Of a DNA stretch of 64,000 bases, positions 53,190 through 62,575 are shown piece by piece. Positions within the stretch are counted from its first letter, which is position 1. Every line of letters starts with the position of its first letter. The stretch is from contig OZ037869.1 of the NCBI GenBank assembly GCA_964035575.1, positions 806,001 to 870,000 on the forward strand, given 5' to 3'. This DNA comes from Rhynchopus sp. YZ270_cl-10 (Eukaryota; Euglenozoa; Diplonemea; Diplonemida; Diplonemidae). A program made the position numbers and the translations under genes. A model generated the notes under the pieces. The model searched no databases. It had not been told where the DNA came from and was given only the letters and a program-made list of their open reading frames with translations.

Positions 53190-53587
53190 TAGCTGATAAG
53201 CTAATAAAGCCTAATAGGATATTAGCCTATTTAAGCCTTATAGAATAGGCTAATGAAACTGGAATAGGCTAATATTTTATTAGCCTATTCCAGTCCTTCC
53301 CAGCTACCACTGGTGGTACGGTGGTAGCTGGCTTAACCCGTTAAACAAATCCGAAAAAATCCAAAATTTAAGGCCAACTCCGTTACAGACACAACACAAC
53401 TTATTTCTCTTGTGTTTTTCACTGATGAGCGTGAGTGAGGTGTATGTGACAGCACCGACTGCAGCCTACGTCTAAGATGGCATATAATAGGCTATTAGCC
53501 CAATATTAGCCTATTATAAGACATACTGTGGGTGTTATAACGTTATCGATAACGTTATAACAAGTGTTATTTTGGAATAACGTTATT
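53190..53587. repeat. Palindrome-rich spacer between the two microsatellites
   Basis: AATAGGCTAATA and its inverse TATTAGCCTATT recur at about 53210-53290 and 53485-53515. GCTACCAC..GTGGTAGC lies near 53301-53330. GTTATAACGTTATC is mirrored as GATAACGTTATAAC near 53534-53561, a perfect 28 bp palindrome. Confidence 0.55.
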
Positions 53588-54171
53588 CAGCAGTACAGTA
53601 CAGTACAGTACAGTACAGTACAGTACAGTACAGTACAGTACAGTACAGTACAGTACAGTACAGTACAGTACAGTACAGTACAGTACAGTACAGTACAGTA
53701 CAGTACAGTACAGTACAGTACAGTACAGTACAGTACAGTACAGTACAGTACAGTACAGTACAGTACAGTACAGTACAGTACAGTACAGTACAGTACAGTA
53801 CAGTACAGTACAGTACAGTACAGTACAGTACAGTACAGTACAGTACAGTACAGTACAGTACAGTACAGTACAGTACAGTACAGTACAGTACAGTACAGTA
53901 CAGTACAGTACAGTACAGTACAGTACAGTACAGTACAGTACAGTACAGTACAGTACAGTACAGTACAGTACAGTACAGTACAGTACAGTACAGTACAGTA
54001 CAGTACAGTACAGTACAGTACAGTACAGTACAGTACAGTACAGTACAGTACAGTACAGTACAGTACAGTACAGTACAGTACAGTACAGTACAGTACAGTA
54101 CAGTACAGTACAGTACAGTACAGTACAGTACAGTACAGTACAGTACAGTACAGTACAGTACAGTACAGTAC
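53586..54171. repeat. Microsatellite, 5 bp unit (CAGTA)n
   Basis: About 117 copies in a row with no variant that I can see. The true length in the genome is uncertain, since such arrays are easily collapsed in assembly. Confidence 0.95.
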
Positions 54172-54345
54172 GAGTTCCTTGACACTTTTTGAAACATGGT
54201 TCTAAGTTCCACCAAGTCCCTCTAAACACCCCGAAACAGCCTGGGTACCCTTCGGGATAGGTTCTGGGGTGAAAATATGTGGCCTTGGGGGCTTTTCTGG
54301 CCCCTGGCTCACACTGAGGCGTGATGGATGTGTGAGTTGCTCTAC

Positions 54346-55014
54346 CTACAGGGGGTGGGCAGGTACAAGTTGTGTGTACATTTTTGAAAAAAGCAGATAC
54401 GGGGCTTCTTGAGGCTCAAAACTGCTCAAAACCGGGCGCAGATGGATTTTTGGACATCTGAGGGTGGTATTTTCTGGTTTTGGTGATTTTTTAGCACTTA
54501 GAAACCAAAACTCGATTTTTATCATTTTGTTATCGCTTTTTGGGGGCTTTTGACCCCCCCTACCCCCCCCCCTCCCAACCGAGAACAAAACACTCCACAC
54601 TCCACACTCAACACACCTTCTCATATGCGGCACCGTCATGGAGCGGTCCTCGCGTGGTGTCGCTACCTCGAGGGGGCTTGCGTGGCCTGCAGCGTGTTCA
54701 CGTTCACCCCGTGCACTGTTGAGACCATCGCCTAGGTGTCTGTCCCCAAGCAGGTCCACACCTTCCATTATGCCCAGCGATCCTGCACCGTCTTGTACAT
54801 CGCCACACTGTATGGAGGCAATGCTGCTCGCGTTGCTAGCCAGGTCTGTTGTGCTTGGTATGAGCATGTCACTATAGGAGCTTGCCGTGCGGGGAACAAA
54901 CAAAGGCTGTCCATGCGCCACACCCAACGATCGCACAGAAGACACCGGAGAGCTGTGGGAGGGTGGTGGTTGCGAGGGAAGGGGGAAAGGGGAGGGGGGA
55001 GAAGATAGTTGCAT
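54346..55014 (-). CDS. Possible 5' fragment of a gene, uncertain
   Basis: A frame opens at an ATG (55014) whose leader resembles other leaders here (CACCACCACAAACC). About 150 residues of GC-rich, Ser/Pro-rich sequence follow (MQLSSPPSPFPLPSQPPPSH). From about 54575 downward the frame runs into poly-C and AT-rich sequence without coding character, so the gene would be truncated there, perhaps by insertion of the repeat-rich block. It has no recognisable domain. It could also be chance. Confidence 0.3.
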   Translation of the reverse strand: MQLSSPPSPFPLPSQPPPSHSSPVSSVRSLGVAHGQPLFVPRTASSYSDMLIPSTTDLASNASSIASIQCGDVQDGAGSLGIMEGVDLLGDRHLGDGLNSARGEREHAAGHASPLEVATPREDRSMTVPHMRRCVECGVWSVLFSVGRGGGRGGQKPPKSDNKMIKIEFWFLSAKKSPKPENTTLRCPKIHLRPVLSSFEPQEAPYLLFSKMYTQLVPAHPL

Positions 55015-55069
55015 GGTATGGTTTGTGGTGGTGAAAATAAGTAGGGGTGTGTGCGGAGGGTAGTGTGTG

Positions 55070-56271
55070 TTTCTCCCACCTGGTTTCACGTTGCAATGTA
55101 AGGAACACAAGGCGCAACGACAGCGAGGGTGGTTGTGTGGTTGTGAAGAAATGGAAAGCAAAACAGCTGTGCTTCAGCGCCCTCTGTTGGCAGCATCGTG
55201 CACAAGGCACTCTTAAACACGGACCAAGGGTGTGTTTCATCATGTGCACAGGAAAAGAGGAAGGAAGGAAACAGACAAATCTTGCGGTCTTTATGACCTC
55301 ACAGCAGGACGACAGCCTGGCAGTGGGAGATACAAGCCGCTTCCAACAGCGTCGTGTGTGGATGGAAGAGGTGTGTCTCAGCATGAAACTGTCAGCGTTG
55401 AGGTACAAAAGAATCAGGACTGCAGAGGGTTACCCCACAGCCGCTCATTGGAAAGAAGACTTGGAACCTAATATTTCATCACGAACACGTCAACGTCAAA
55501 GTGAAAGTGTGTCCTCCTCATGTGTCTTGGCCAGCATCCGTGGTGCCAGCTCATTGCAGTGCGAAGCACTGGCACCCGGTGTAGCAGCCTTCTTCAAGTC
55601 CATGTCGAACAAACGAAGATGTGCTTCAGCGCCCTCTGTTGGCAGCATCGTGCACAAGGCACTCTTAAACACGGACCAAGGGTGTGTTTCATCATGTGCA
55701 CAGAAAGGAAGGAAGGAGGGAAAGGGAGAGGAAGGGAATGGGTGGGTGTGGAAACAGGAAACACGTGTGTCAGTCATTAAAGGTTGTAATGAAGATTTGT
55801 TTACATCCACCCTACAGGTGTCGGAAGTAGCGAATATTCTTCTTGTATCATCATTCGCGAGAGCAGAGTGCAGAGTGCAGCAGAGAAGGGCAGACAGTCA
55901 GTTCTTGGTTGTAAAAGTGTTTCTTCTCATCCACAGATGTGTCGTTGCGAATATTCAGAATTCTCATCACACTGCCAAAGCATGTGTACACCACACAGGT
56001 CTCTCGGCAACATTCCGTGGCACCAGCTCACTGCAAAAGCGGAGCACTGGTTCCACCGCATGCGGCCTCGTCAGGTTTGTGTCTCTCACTTTCTCCCACC
56101 TGGTTTCACGTTGCAATGTAAGGAACACAAGGCGCAACGACAGCGAGGGTGGTTGTGTGGTTGTGAAGAACTGGAAAGCAAAACAGCTGTGCTTCAGCGC
56201 CCTCTGTTGGCAGCATCGTGCACAAGGCACTCTTAAACACGGACCAAGGGTGTGTTTCATCATGTGCACAG
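55070..56271 (+). repeat. Modular repeat array, copy C
   Basis: The order is alpha without its first roughly 85 bases (55070-55251), linker, beta (about 55329-55703), gamma (55704-56001), alpha (56002-56271). It matches copy B almost base for base from TTCTCCCACC on. It sits upstream of the possible gene fragment ending at 55014. Confidence 0.78.
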
Positions 56272-56328
56272 GAAATGCAGGGAAGATAACAAGAATTGGG
56301 GCGACTTCGGGTGTACATCTTTGAATAA

Positions 56329-58179
56329 TCAAAATGGGTATAAAACCCCCACAAAAAAGACATACGATTCAATGGCACTGATCATTTCCTTCACAAAAAG
56401 CGTTGTCGCGTCTGCCCACTGAGACTCGATGGAGGACGACAACGACTGGACGTCGCTGACCAGGGTGAAGAGCCGTTCTGCTGTTGCTGCGGGGACGTCG
56501 CTGAGGACGGCGTCCATGGCAGGGAGCAGCACTGTCTCGAGCATGGAGCCACCGCTACCAGGGAATGCTGTGCTGGGGGTGCTGCCCCTGCGTGCACCGC
56601 CGAGACCGTCACGTGGCGACATGTCTCTGGTGGAGCGTGCAGAGTCGGCACCACGAGCAGACAGCACAAAACGTGGTGAGTGTGCATGCTCCCTAGGCTC
56701 AATCGAGGAGTGCCGGTTCTTTCCTATCCCACTCAGCAGTAGTGCAGGGATATCTGCAACAGTCTTCCTCGAGGGCTGGCTCGTCGGTATCGACCTAGGC
56801 GCACTGTGCACACTCACGGGCGACGACCCTGCCGCACCAGGCGACACCACACCCGCCTTCTGCCCTCGCGCTATGGGTATCGCTGCCGACCAGCCCCCCT
56901 CCAGCAGGTCCGACCCCTGCTTTATGAACGCATCGTTCAGAAGCACCTGGCAGGAGGCAGGTCGGTTCGCTGTTTTGCGTGTCAGACACTGCGTTACAAA
57001 GTCGGACACCTCTGTTGAGAGCCCACCCCCACCCCCACCCCCACCCCGCGCAACAGGCGCAAGAGGAAACGCACCCTCCAACACAACTGACGCAGGACAC
57101 TGCGCAGTGTCGTTCAACAGCGCTGTGCTCTGCACGGACCCAAGCAGCGACAGTGGAGCAGACCCTTTCAACACCTCTACCACCAACAACCCCACTGCCC
57201 ATACATCCACCAGCCGCACCAACGCTGTTGCACAGGTAGCAACACTGCGACCGAGGACCTCTGGGGGGAGCTGCCAGGGCGCAACATCCGAGAGCTTGCG
57301 AGGGAGGAAGCGCTCGAACATGTAGAGGCCGTGGTCGAGGAGCGTCATGCTGTCGCCTTTGGGTGACACTATTATGTTCACACCCTTCAACCCACCGTGC
57401 ACACGAGAGTCTGCATGCAGTGGTGCCAACACCGACACCAACCTCCTCAGCAATGACGCCAACCGCTGCTCCGTCCGCCTCGCCTCCGGCAGCGACCGCC
57501 AATACGTGACCAGATCACACCCCGCGACATAAGGGTACACCACCCACACCTCCGACCGACCCACCTCTGCCGCCACCGCCACCGGTTGGCAAAGATGCTC
57601 ATACCCACTATACAACGCAAGCCCCTTCGCCACCTCCTCCGCCACCCCCATCACAATGCTCTGCACCGTTAACCCCGGCACCGTTCTCTGACTCTGCACA
57701 ACATGCCGTGATATATCCAACGCCCGCACCACACACGTCGTCCCTGCAGGCAACGAAGCCACACCAACCACCTCAGCCACCGGAGGTGTTACCCTCTTTG
57801 CTGCATACAACGTACCGTACACTCCATTCGCTGCACTCGGTGTAGGAAGTTTGGGTGAAGTAGGGGATGAAGACGATGAAGAGAGGACAGACAAAGGGGG
57901 TGTGCAGGACCCTGCGTTTTGCGCACCCGAGGAGGAGGAAGAGAGGGAGGAGGACAGCGAGGAGGAGGAGGAGGAGCGGTGGTGGCTGCGTGGGTTGGCG
58001 GTGGTGCTGTGCTTTGGGGAGAGAGCTGCCGAAGGGGATGTACCGCCAGGGCTTTGTGTACGCTGCTCTGCAGACCAACGCCGGGCTCGCCCACCTACCC
58101 CACCTACCCCCCTTGGCAGCACCCCAAGCAGCTCCACCTCCCCTGCATCGACTACAGGAATCGCATTGCCCCTCTGCAT
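56329..58179 (-). CDS. Pseudokinase with Ser-rich N-terminus
   Basis: This 616-residue protein (first ATG at 58179) has a low-complexity N-terminal 115 residues with Ser runs. A protein-kinase fold then spans about 118-420. The order of kinase motifs is clear but the key residues are changed: HGGLKGVNI (261-269) for HRDxKxxN, LDHGL for DFG (DHG, 282-284), VVRAL where VAIK should hold the ATP-binding lysine. PPEV (APE motif) and DVWAVGLLVVEVL (subdomain IX) are kept. The loss of the HRD aspartate predicts a pseudokinase, used as a scaffold or regulator. The C-terminal 150 residues are Ser/Arg-rich, then helical. The start is uncertain because the upstream frame remains open for a few codons. 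Confidence 0.72.
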   Translation of the reverse strand: MQRGNAIPVVDAGEVELLGVLPRGVGGVGGRARRWSAEQRTQSPGGTSPSAALSPKHSTTANPRSHHRSSSSSSLSSSLSSSSSGAQNAGSCTPPLSVLSSSSSSPTSPKLPTPSAANGVYGTLYAAKRVTPPVAEVVGVASLPAGTTCVVRALDISRHVVQSQRTVPGLTVQSIVMGVAEEVAKGLALYSGYEHLCQPVAVAAEVGRSEVWVVYPYVAGCDLVTYWRSLPEARRTEQRLASLLRRLVSVLAPLHADSRVHGGLKGVNIIVSPKGDSMTLLDHGLYMFERFLPRKLSDVAPWQLPPEVLGRSVATCATALVRLVDVWAVGLLVVEVLKGSAPLSLLGSVQSTALLNDTAQCPASVVLEGAFPLAPVARGGGGGGGGLSTEVSDFVTQCLTRKTANRPASCQVLLNDAFIKQGSDLLEGGWSAAIPIARGQKAGVVSPGAAGSSPVSVHSAPRSIPTSQPSRKTVADIPALLLSGIGKNRHSSIEPREHAHSPRFVLSARGADSARSTRDMSPRDGLGGARRGSTPSTAFPGSGGSMLETVLLPAMDAVLSDVPAATAERLFTLVSDVQSLSSSIESQWADATTLFVKEMISAIESYVFFVGVLYPF

Positions 58180-59067
58180 GAGCAACCCCTCCCTACCTCA
58201 CCCGCTCCGTAACCGCATCGACAACCTCACAGAGGGAGGGGGGGTGGGGGGGAAAGAGAGAGAGAGGGAAGAGGGGAGGAGGATGGAGAAGTTAAAAGAG
58301 TCGTAGAGGAAGGGGGGGTGGTAGTGGTGTGTAGCAACACTATTTTTTTTTTGTTGTTGTGTATGTTTGCTGGTGGAAAGAGAGGGTTGAGGGGGGAGGT
58401 GGTGGCTTAATAAAAATGATGAAAAAAATGTTGGGGAGGCAGGGTAGGGTGGGTAGGTGGGTGTGGGGGATCTAATGCCCTGCGATCTGTATCGACCAAT
58501 ACAGTTGGGAAAATGCAACGTTGTGCAAAAAACGGCTTCCATGATTGTAGTGAGAATCAACACACAAAAAAAAGGGGGTAAAAAGGTGAAGTTGATAGTG
58601 CAAACGCCTCTGGGACGCAGGCACTGACATTCAGTGGGATATCGAACTCCAGAATGTGTATTTGGAAGTTGCTGACAGGAAAACTGTAAGGTGTACAGTT
58701 CTTTCCAACCTGATTGGGAAGGGGGTGATCACATGATTTAAGGTCCAAGAAAAGACTCGTGTCCTGGAACACAACAATGGCCGTCTGCCAGACACCCCAC
58801 CTGACAACGCGTAGTTACACCGCCAAGTTCCGTTGACACAGTACTAAGTTGTTTTGCAATGTGTTTTTGCTACCAATCGGCGTGGCGCACTGCCATGGAA
58901 ACGCCACACGCCTTTCAAACCGAGGGTACCTACACGATACGCAATACACGGAAAACCCCGCGCAATACTCGGGAAGTGTTCGCCACCCACCCACCCACCT
59001 ACTGCAGAGCTCAGCCCCGCGGAGTCCATGCCCCGAGGATAAAGGCCGCACCTTGCTTCACCCGATC
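58180..59067. other. Intergenic with one family 4 repeat
   Basis: 58591-58660 is a family 4 repeat: AGTGC (58597-58601) pairs with GCACT (58621-58625), and the minus strand has GGAGTTCGATATCCCA, T-arm-like. The rest is leader and trailer sequence with no gene seen. Confidence 0.5.
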
Positions 59068-60190
59068 TTAGGTGGCCGTGGATGTGTCTTGTGGTGTGAC
59101 CTTGGTGTCCCAGTCGAAGATGTTATCCCTGGTGTAGCCCTCCCTGGCAAAGGCACCGCGAAAGAGCTGTCTCATGCCTTCGTAGTCAGGTTCCTGCTCG
59201 AACTTCAGTGCTCTCGTCATCTCCAAGTACTTCTCAAACTCCGGTGGAAACCCCTTGCACAACTCCTCAAGCGATGTCTTCACCTTCGCATCTTTAATTT
59301 TTTTGTACTTTGCGTCATTGTTCCCCGCCTGCAGTCCCTGCCACGGCAGCGACCCACGCAGGAAGTACATCAGCATGTACCCAACAGACTCAAGGTCATC
59401 TCTGCGACCCTGCTCACTCCCTTTGAGTGTGGCAACTGACGCGTAACGCGCAGTTCCGAGCATTTTCTTGCCCCCCTTGAACGGGATGTGCCGCGCGGGG
59501 CGCATCCCGTCCATGTACTTCTTTGACAGACCAAAATCAACCTGATGTGAGTTTTTCTTAAAATAACGTTTGCGTTTTTTGTCATACCATGTAGACGTGG
59601 TGTCCCTTCTTCCCTACACCCATAAGGAAGTTGTCAGGCTTCACATCGCGGTGAAGATAGCGCTTCATGTGCAAGAACTCAAGTCTTGTGATCAGCTGCA
59701 CAAAAAGTAGGATAAGAAGCTAATAACCCTTTCCTCCGACATACCTGGTCGGCAAGCATCAGGGTGGTTTTGAGGCTGAATTTCTTGTCCATGAAGATGA
59801 ATAGATCTTCGAGGGAGGGTCCGAGAAGGTCCATAACCTGTTGTATGGCATGATGGGTGAAAACGTTCCAACACCCAACATACCATGATGTAGTTGCCCT
59901 GTGACCCAAACCAATGAATGTTGGGAATGCCAACTGTGTACCCATCTTCGTTTAGTGTTTTATACAAACGGTATTCGAAGGACAGTTGGTGTTCGCTTGT
60001 TCTTCTCCTATCTTCAACCTTGACAGCCACATGCTGCTCAGTGTTCCCTGCTTTAAGGTCCTTTGCGTAGTAGATATCCCCAAACGACCTGAAACAGATT
60101 TTCGTGCAAAAAAAAAAACGTTAATAACCAAACATACCCTCCGCCTATCCTATGCAGGACCTCGTACCTGCTAGCGACCACCCAACTCAT
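59068..60190 (-). CDS. Casein kinase 1, five exons
   Basis: Exons are 60138-60190, 59884-60088, 59745-59837, 59588-59695 and 59068-59541, joining to 310 residues. The four introns (49, 46, 49, 46 nt) all start GTATG and end CAG. The product has GGGSFGDIY (16-24), Lys41, [18 protein letters not shown] (132-139), DFGLSKKY from residue 155, GTARYAS and [15 protein letters not shown], so all catalytic residues are present. CK1 phosphorylates primed Ser/Thr sites in trafficking, circadian and DNA-repair pathways. The protein is almost only the kinase domain, with no long tail. [12 protein letters not shown] replaces the usual GIEQSRRDDLE. A CAG ends at 60206, 16 bases before the ATG. Confidence 0.93.
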
Positions 60191-60423
60191 TTTATTTTTG
60201 ATACACTGGGCAGTATATGCCTTTTTCACACTGTCGTGGTGAGGGCACAATGACACGAAACTTAAAAATACAAAAAAAAGCCCTTTCGTAACACCTTTTG
60301 GTGGTGGTGCGCAATCCAGACAAACCAGCCCGATCCTCACAAAACCAAGCATTGTCATTACAACCCATTAGGTTAACAAATGATATGCCCTCCACCCCCT
60401 GACTATATGGGTTCGTCCCAGCC

Positions 60424-60503
60424 TGGAGTCATCACGCTTGCGTGAGCTCCTTAAAGGGCAAAACAGTCGGGAAGACACGATGGTGAAAATCACCAAAAAC
60501 CTG
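60424..60503 (-). repeat. Dispersed repeat R4, copy 2
   Basis: This is the inverse of 8765-8845. The shared blocks are listed there. Confidence 0.5.
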
Positions 60504-61402
60504 CTGGAGAAAAGCGTAGGTCCCCCGAATGGGGTAGGCTTAGAAAGCCTCTTCACAGGTGAAGCCGAAGAATATATCAACCGTCATTAGGCTCTTTGAT
60601 CACTGATCTCAGGGGAGCAATCCGCTTCCTCTCATCAAGAACCTGGGTCATTGAGACCCAGGTTCATTAGGTGATATAGCGTCTGGTTTGGGTCAAAAAA
60701 ATCAAATGATATGAAGTACTTTCACTCAGAGATGGAGAGAGAGAGAGAGAGAGATGTAACCAAATACTATAAAATATGATACCCACCCCCGCTGTTTTTT
60801 ACTAATTAGAGGCAAGACGTGCCACAATGTGAATAGGTTGGTGTTGTGTTGTTTTTTTTTTTTTTTTTTGCGTTTTTTTTTTTTCTGCCGGCAGCGTTGT
60901 TGTTTTTTTTTTAAATATATAAACGAACGGAAGGAACGTATGTTTTTTAAAAAAAAAAGTGGATGGAGGGGGGAAGAGGAGTCTTGTATTTTTTTTTGTA
61001 TTTTTTTTGTTTTTGTTTCTTTGGCGCAGAAGGGTTTCGTCAAACGCGCAAAAAAAAGAAAAATAAAAAGATCCACCTAACGCAGTGCTGTGAGGGGGGT
61101 GACTAAAAACACCGGATGAAAAAAACTGTTGCAGGGAACGAAAGGGGAACTCAGAAACAACACAAAAAGGGAAAGAGAAAAAAGTAAAACGGGAGTTTTT
61201 CTTCCGCCACTTATTCCTTCCTCCCCCCCTCCCACTCATCCCCTCCGCCCTCTCTTCATTTTGCCCCTTCTTTTAAACGGCCATACACAGCCAGTATGAA
61301 ACACACCCGCACCAAAAAAAAAAAAGTAACCACAGGACAACGGGACAACAGCACAACTTTTCCAAACGAAACAGACAAAAAAAAAGGGGGAGGTTTGTTT
61401 AG

Positions 61403-61438
61403 AAGATGATCTAAGCTTTCTCTGTTGCTCAGTCACCT
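61403..61438. repeat. Hairpin repeat, family 2
   Basis: GAAGATGAT, CTAAGC, a CTCTG loop, GCTCAG and TCACCT follow in family order. The inner stem has one mismatch. Confidence 0.45.
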
Positions 61439-62514
61439 ATTTTTAAAAAAGGGGGGGGGGGTACCCCCTTCCTCCCCCCCCCCCCCCCACCACACAACTC
61501 CCCTTCTTAAAACGTACCTACTTTCCTTACCATCATACATAAAAGCCCGCCTTTCTTCGAAGTCGTATAGGCAACAAAGGTGTCGAACAAATATGAGGGG
61601 CAGAGAGAAAGGAACGACAAGAGAAGGAAGAGGGACAGGAGGGAGGAAGAAGGAGAGGGGGAGAGGGACAAAAAAAAAATCCCAAAAAAAAAAAAAAATC
61701 GACGACGTGATCTGCATCGCTTAGAGAAACCACTTCATAACAAAAGCGGTGCCCTATTATTTTTTTTTTTCTTTTCACCACGTCGTTTTCACCCCCCCTC
61801 AAAAAAAAAAACTTCTAAGCAAATATCATGACAAAATCCCTGCAGATTTTGCAAATATTTGATTTTTTTTTTCTCCAAAAATTGGGGGGAAGAGAGAAAA
61901 ATTTTTTTTTCGTTATTTGGGAGGGAAAGGGGGAGGCTGGGATATTCGGGGGGGGGGGGGAGAAAAAAAAACCTGCAACAATTTGATCCGAGCCTTAGTC
62001 TACAGCCTTTTGGTCTTATCTCTCCCGGTGAAGCACTGTTCTGAAAGCAGTACACCGTAAGTTGGGGAGGATAAGGTGGTGATAGAGGTTATCTGCATTA
62101 TATTTGGACGGTTTTTTTTTTGCCAGCACGTTCAAGCTATTTTTCCTCATAATTTTGATGAATGAGGAGGAAGGGCGAGCCTTGTAACTGGGGAGGGAGG
62201 AAAAATATGATATATGTCTGCTAATATCTTCCCAATATAAAAACAAAAAAAAAAAACAAAAATGAAAATGTGACAGATGAAGGGGGGGAGAAACTACAAC
62301 ACCATCTATCAAACGACAAAAAAAAAATTTCCTTTTTTGTTCCTTACAAAAAAAAGGAAATTTAGACGGGGTTATACAACACCCATCCTTTGGGGGATAT
62401 CTCTAAATTATAAACAACAACAATAACAACAATAACAACAAATGGGAAGGAGAATTTTGTTCTGTATTGACATGAAGGGAGAGGTTTCCCTTGCATATTT
62501 TTTTTTTTGATAAA

Positions 62515-62575
62515 TTGTTGGAGTAGTGTAGTTGCCTCGGTTGTGTTGCCACAGTTGTGCAAATCCCCACTGTCG
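62515..62575. repeat. Dispersed repeat family 6, second full copy
   Basis: GGAGTAGTGTAG, TTGCC, GTTGCCACAGTTGTGC and AATCCCCACT follow in the order of the 8580 copy, with a T-run and GATAAATTG in front. Confidence 0.45.

Larger units (their letters stand above)
51118..54345. other. Intergenic, repeats and no gene
   Basis: It holds a family 5 hairpin (51438-51470), an ACATGT-rich inverted repeat (about 51810-51958), palindromes, and the two large microsatellites. The long frames inside the microsatellites are artefacts of their periods. Confidence 0.6.

Noticed and set aside
52350-54229. Frames of over 200 codons in several frames on both strands
   Set aside because: They are translations of the 9 bp and 5 bp microsatellites.
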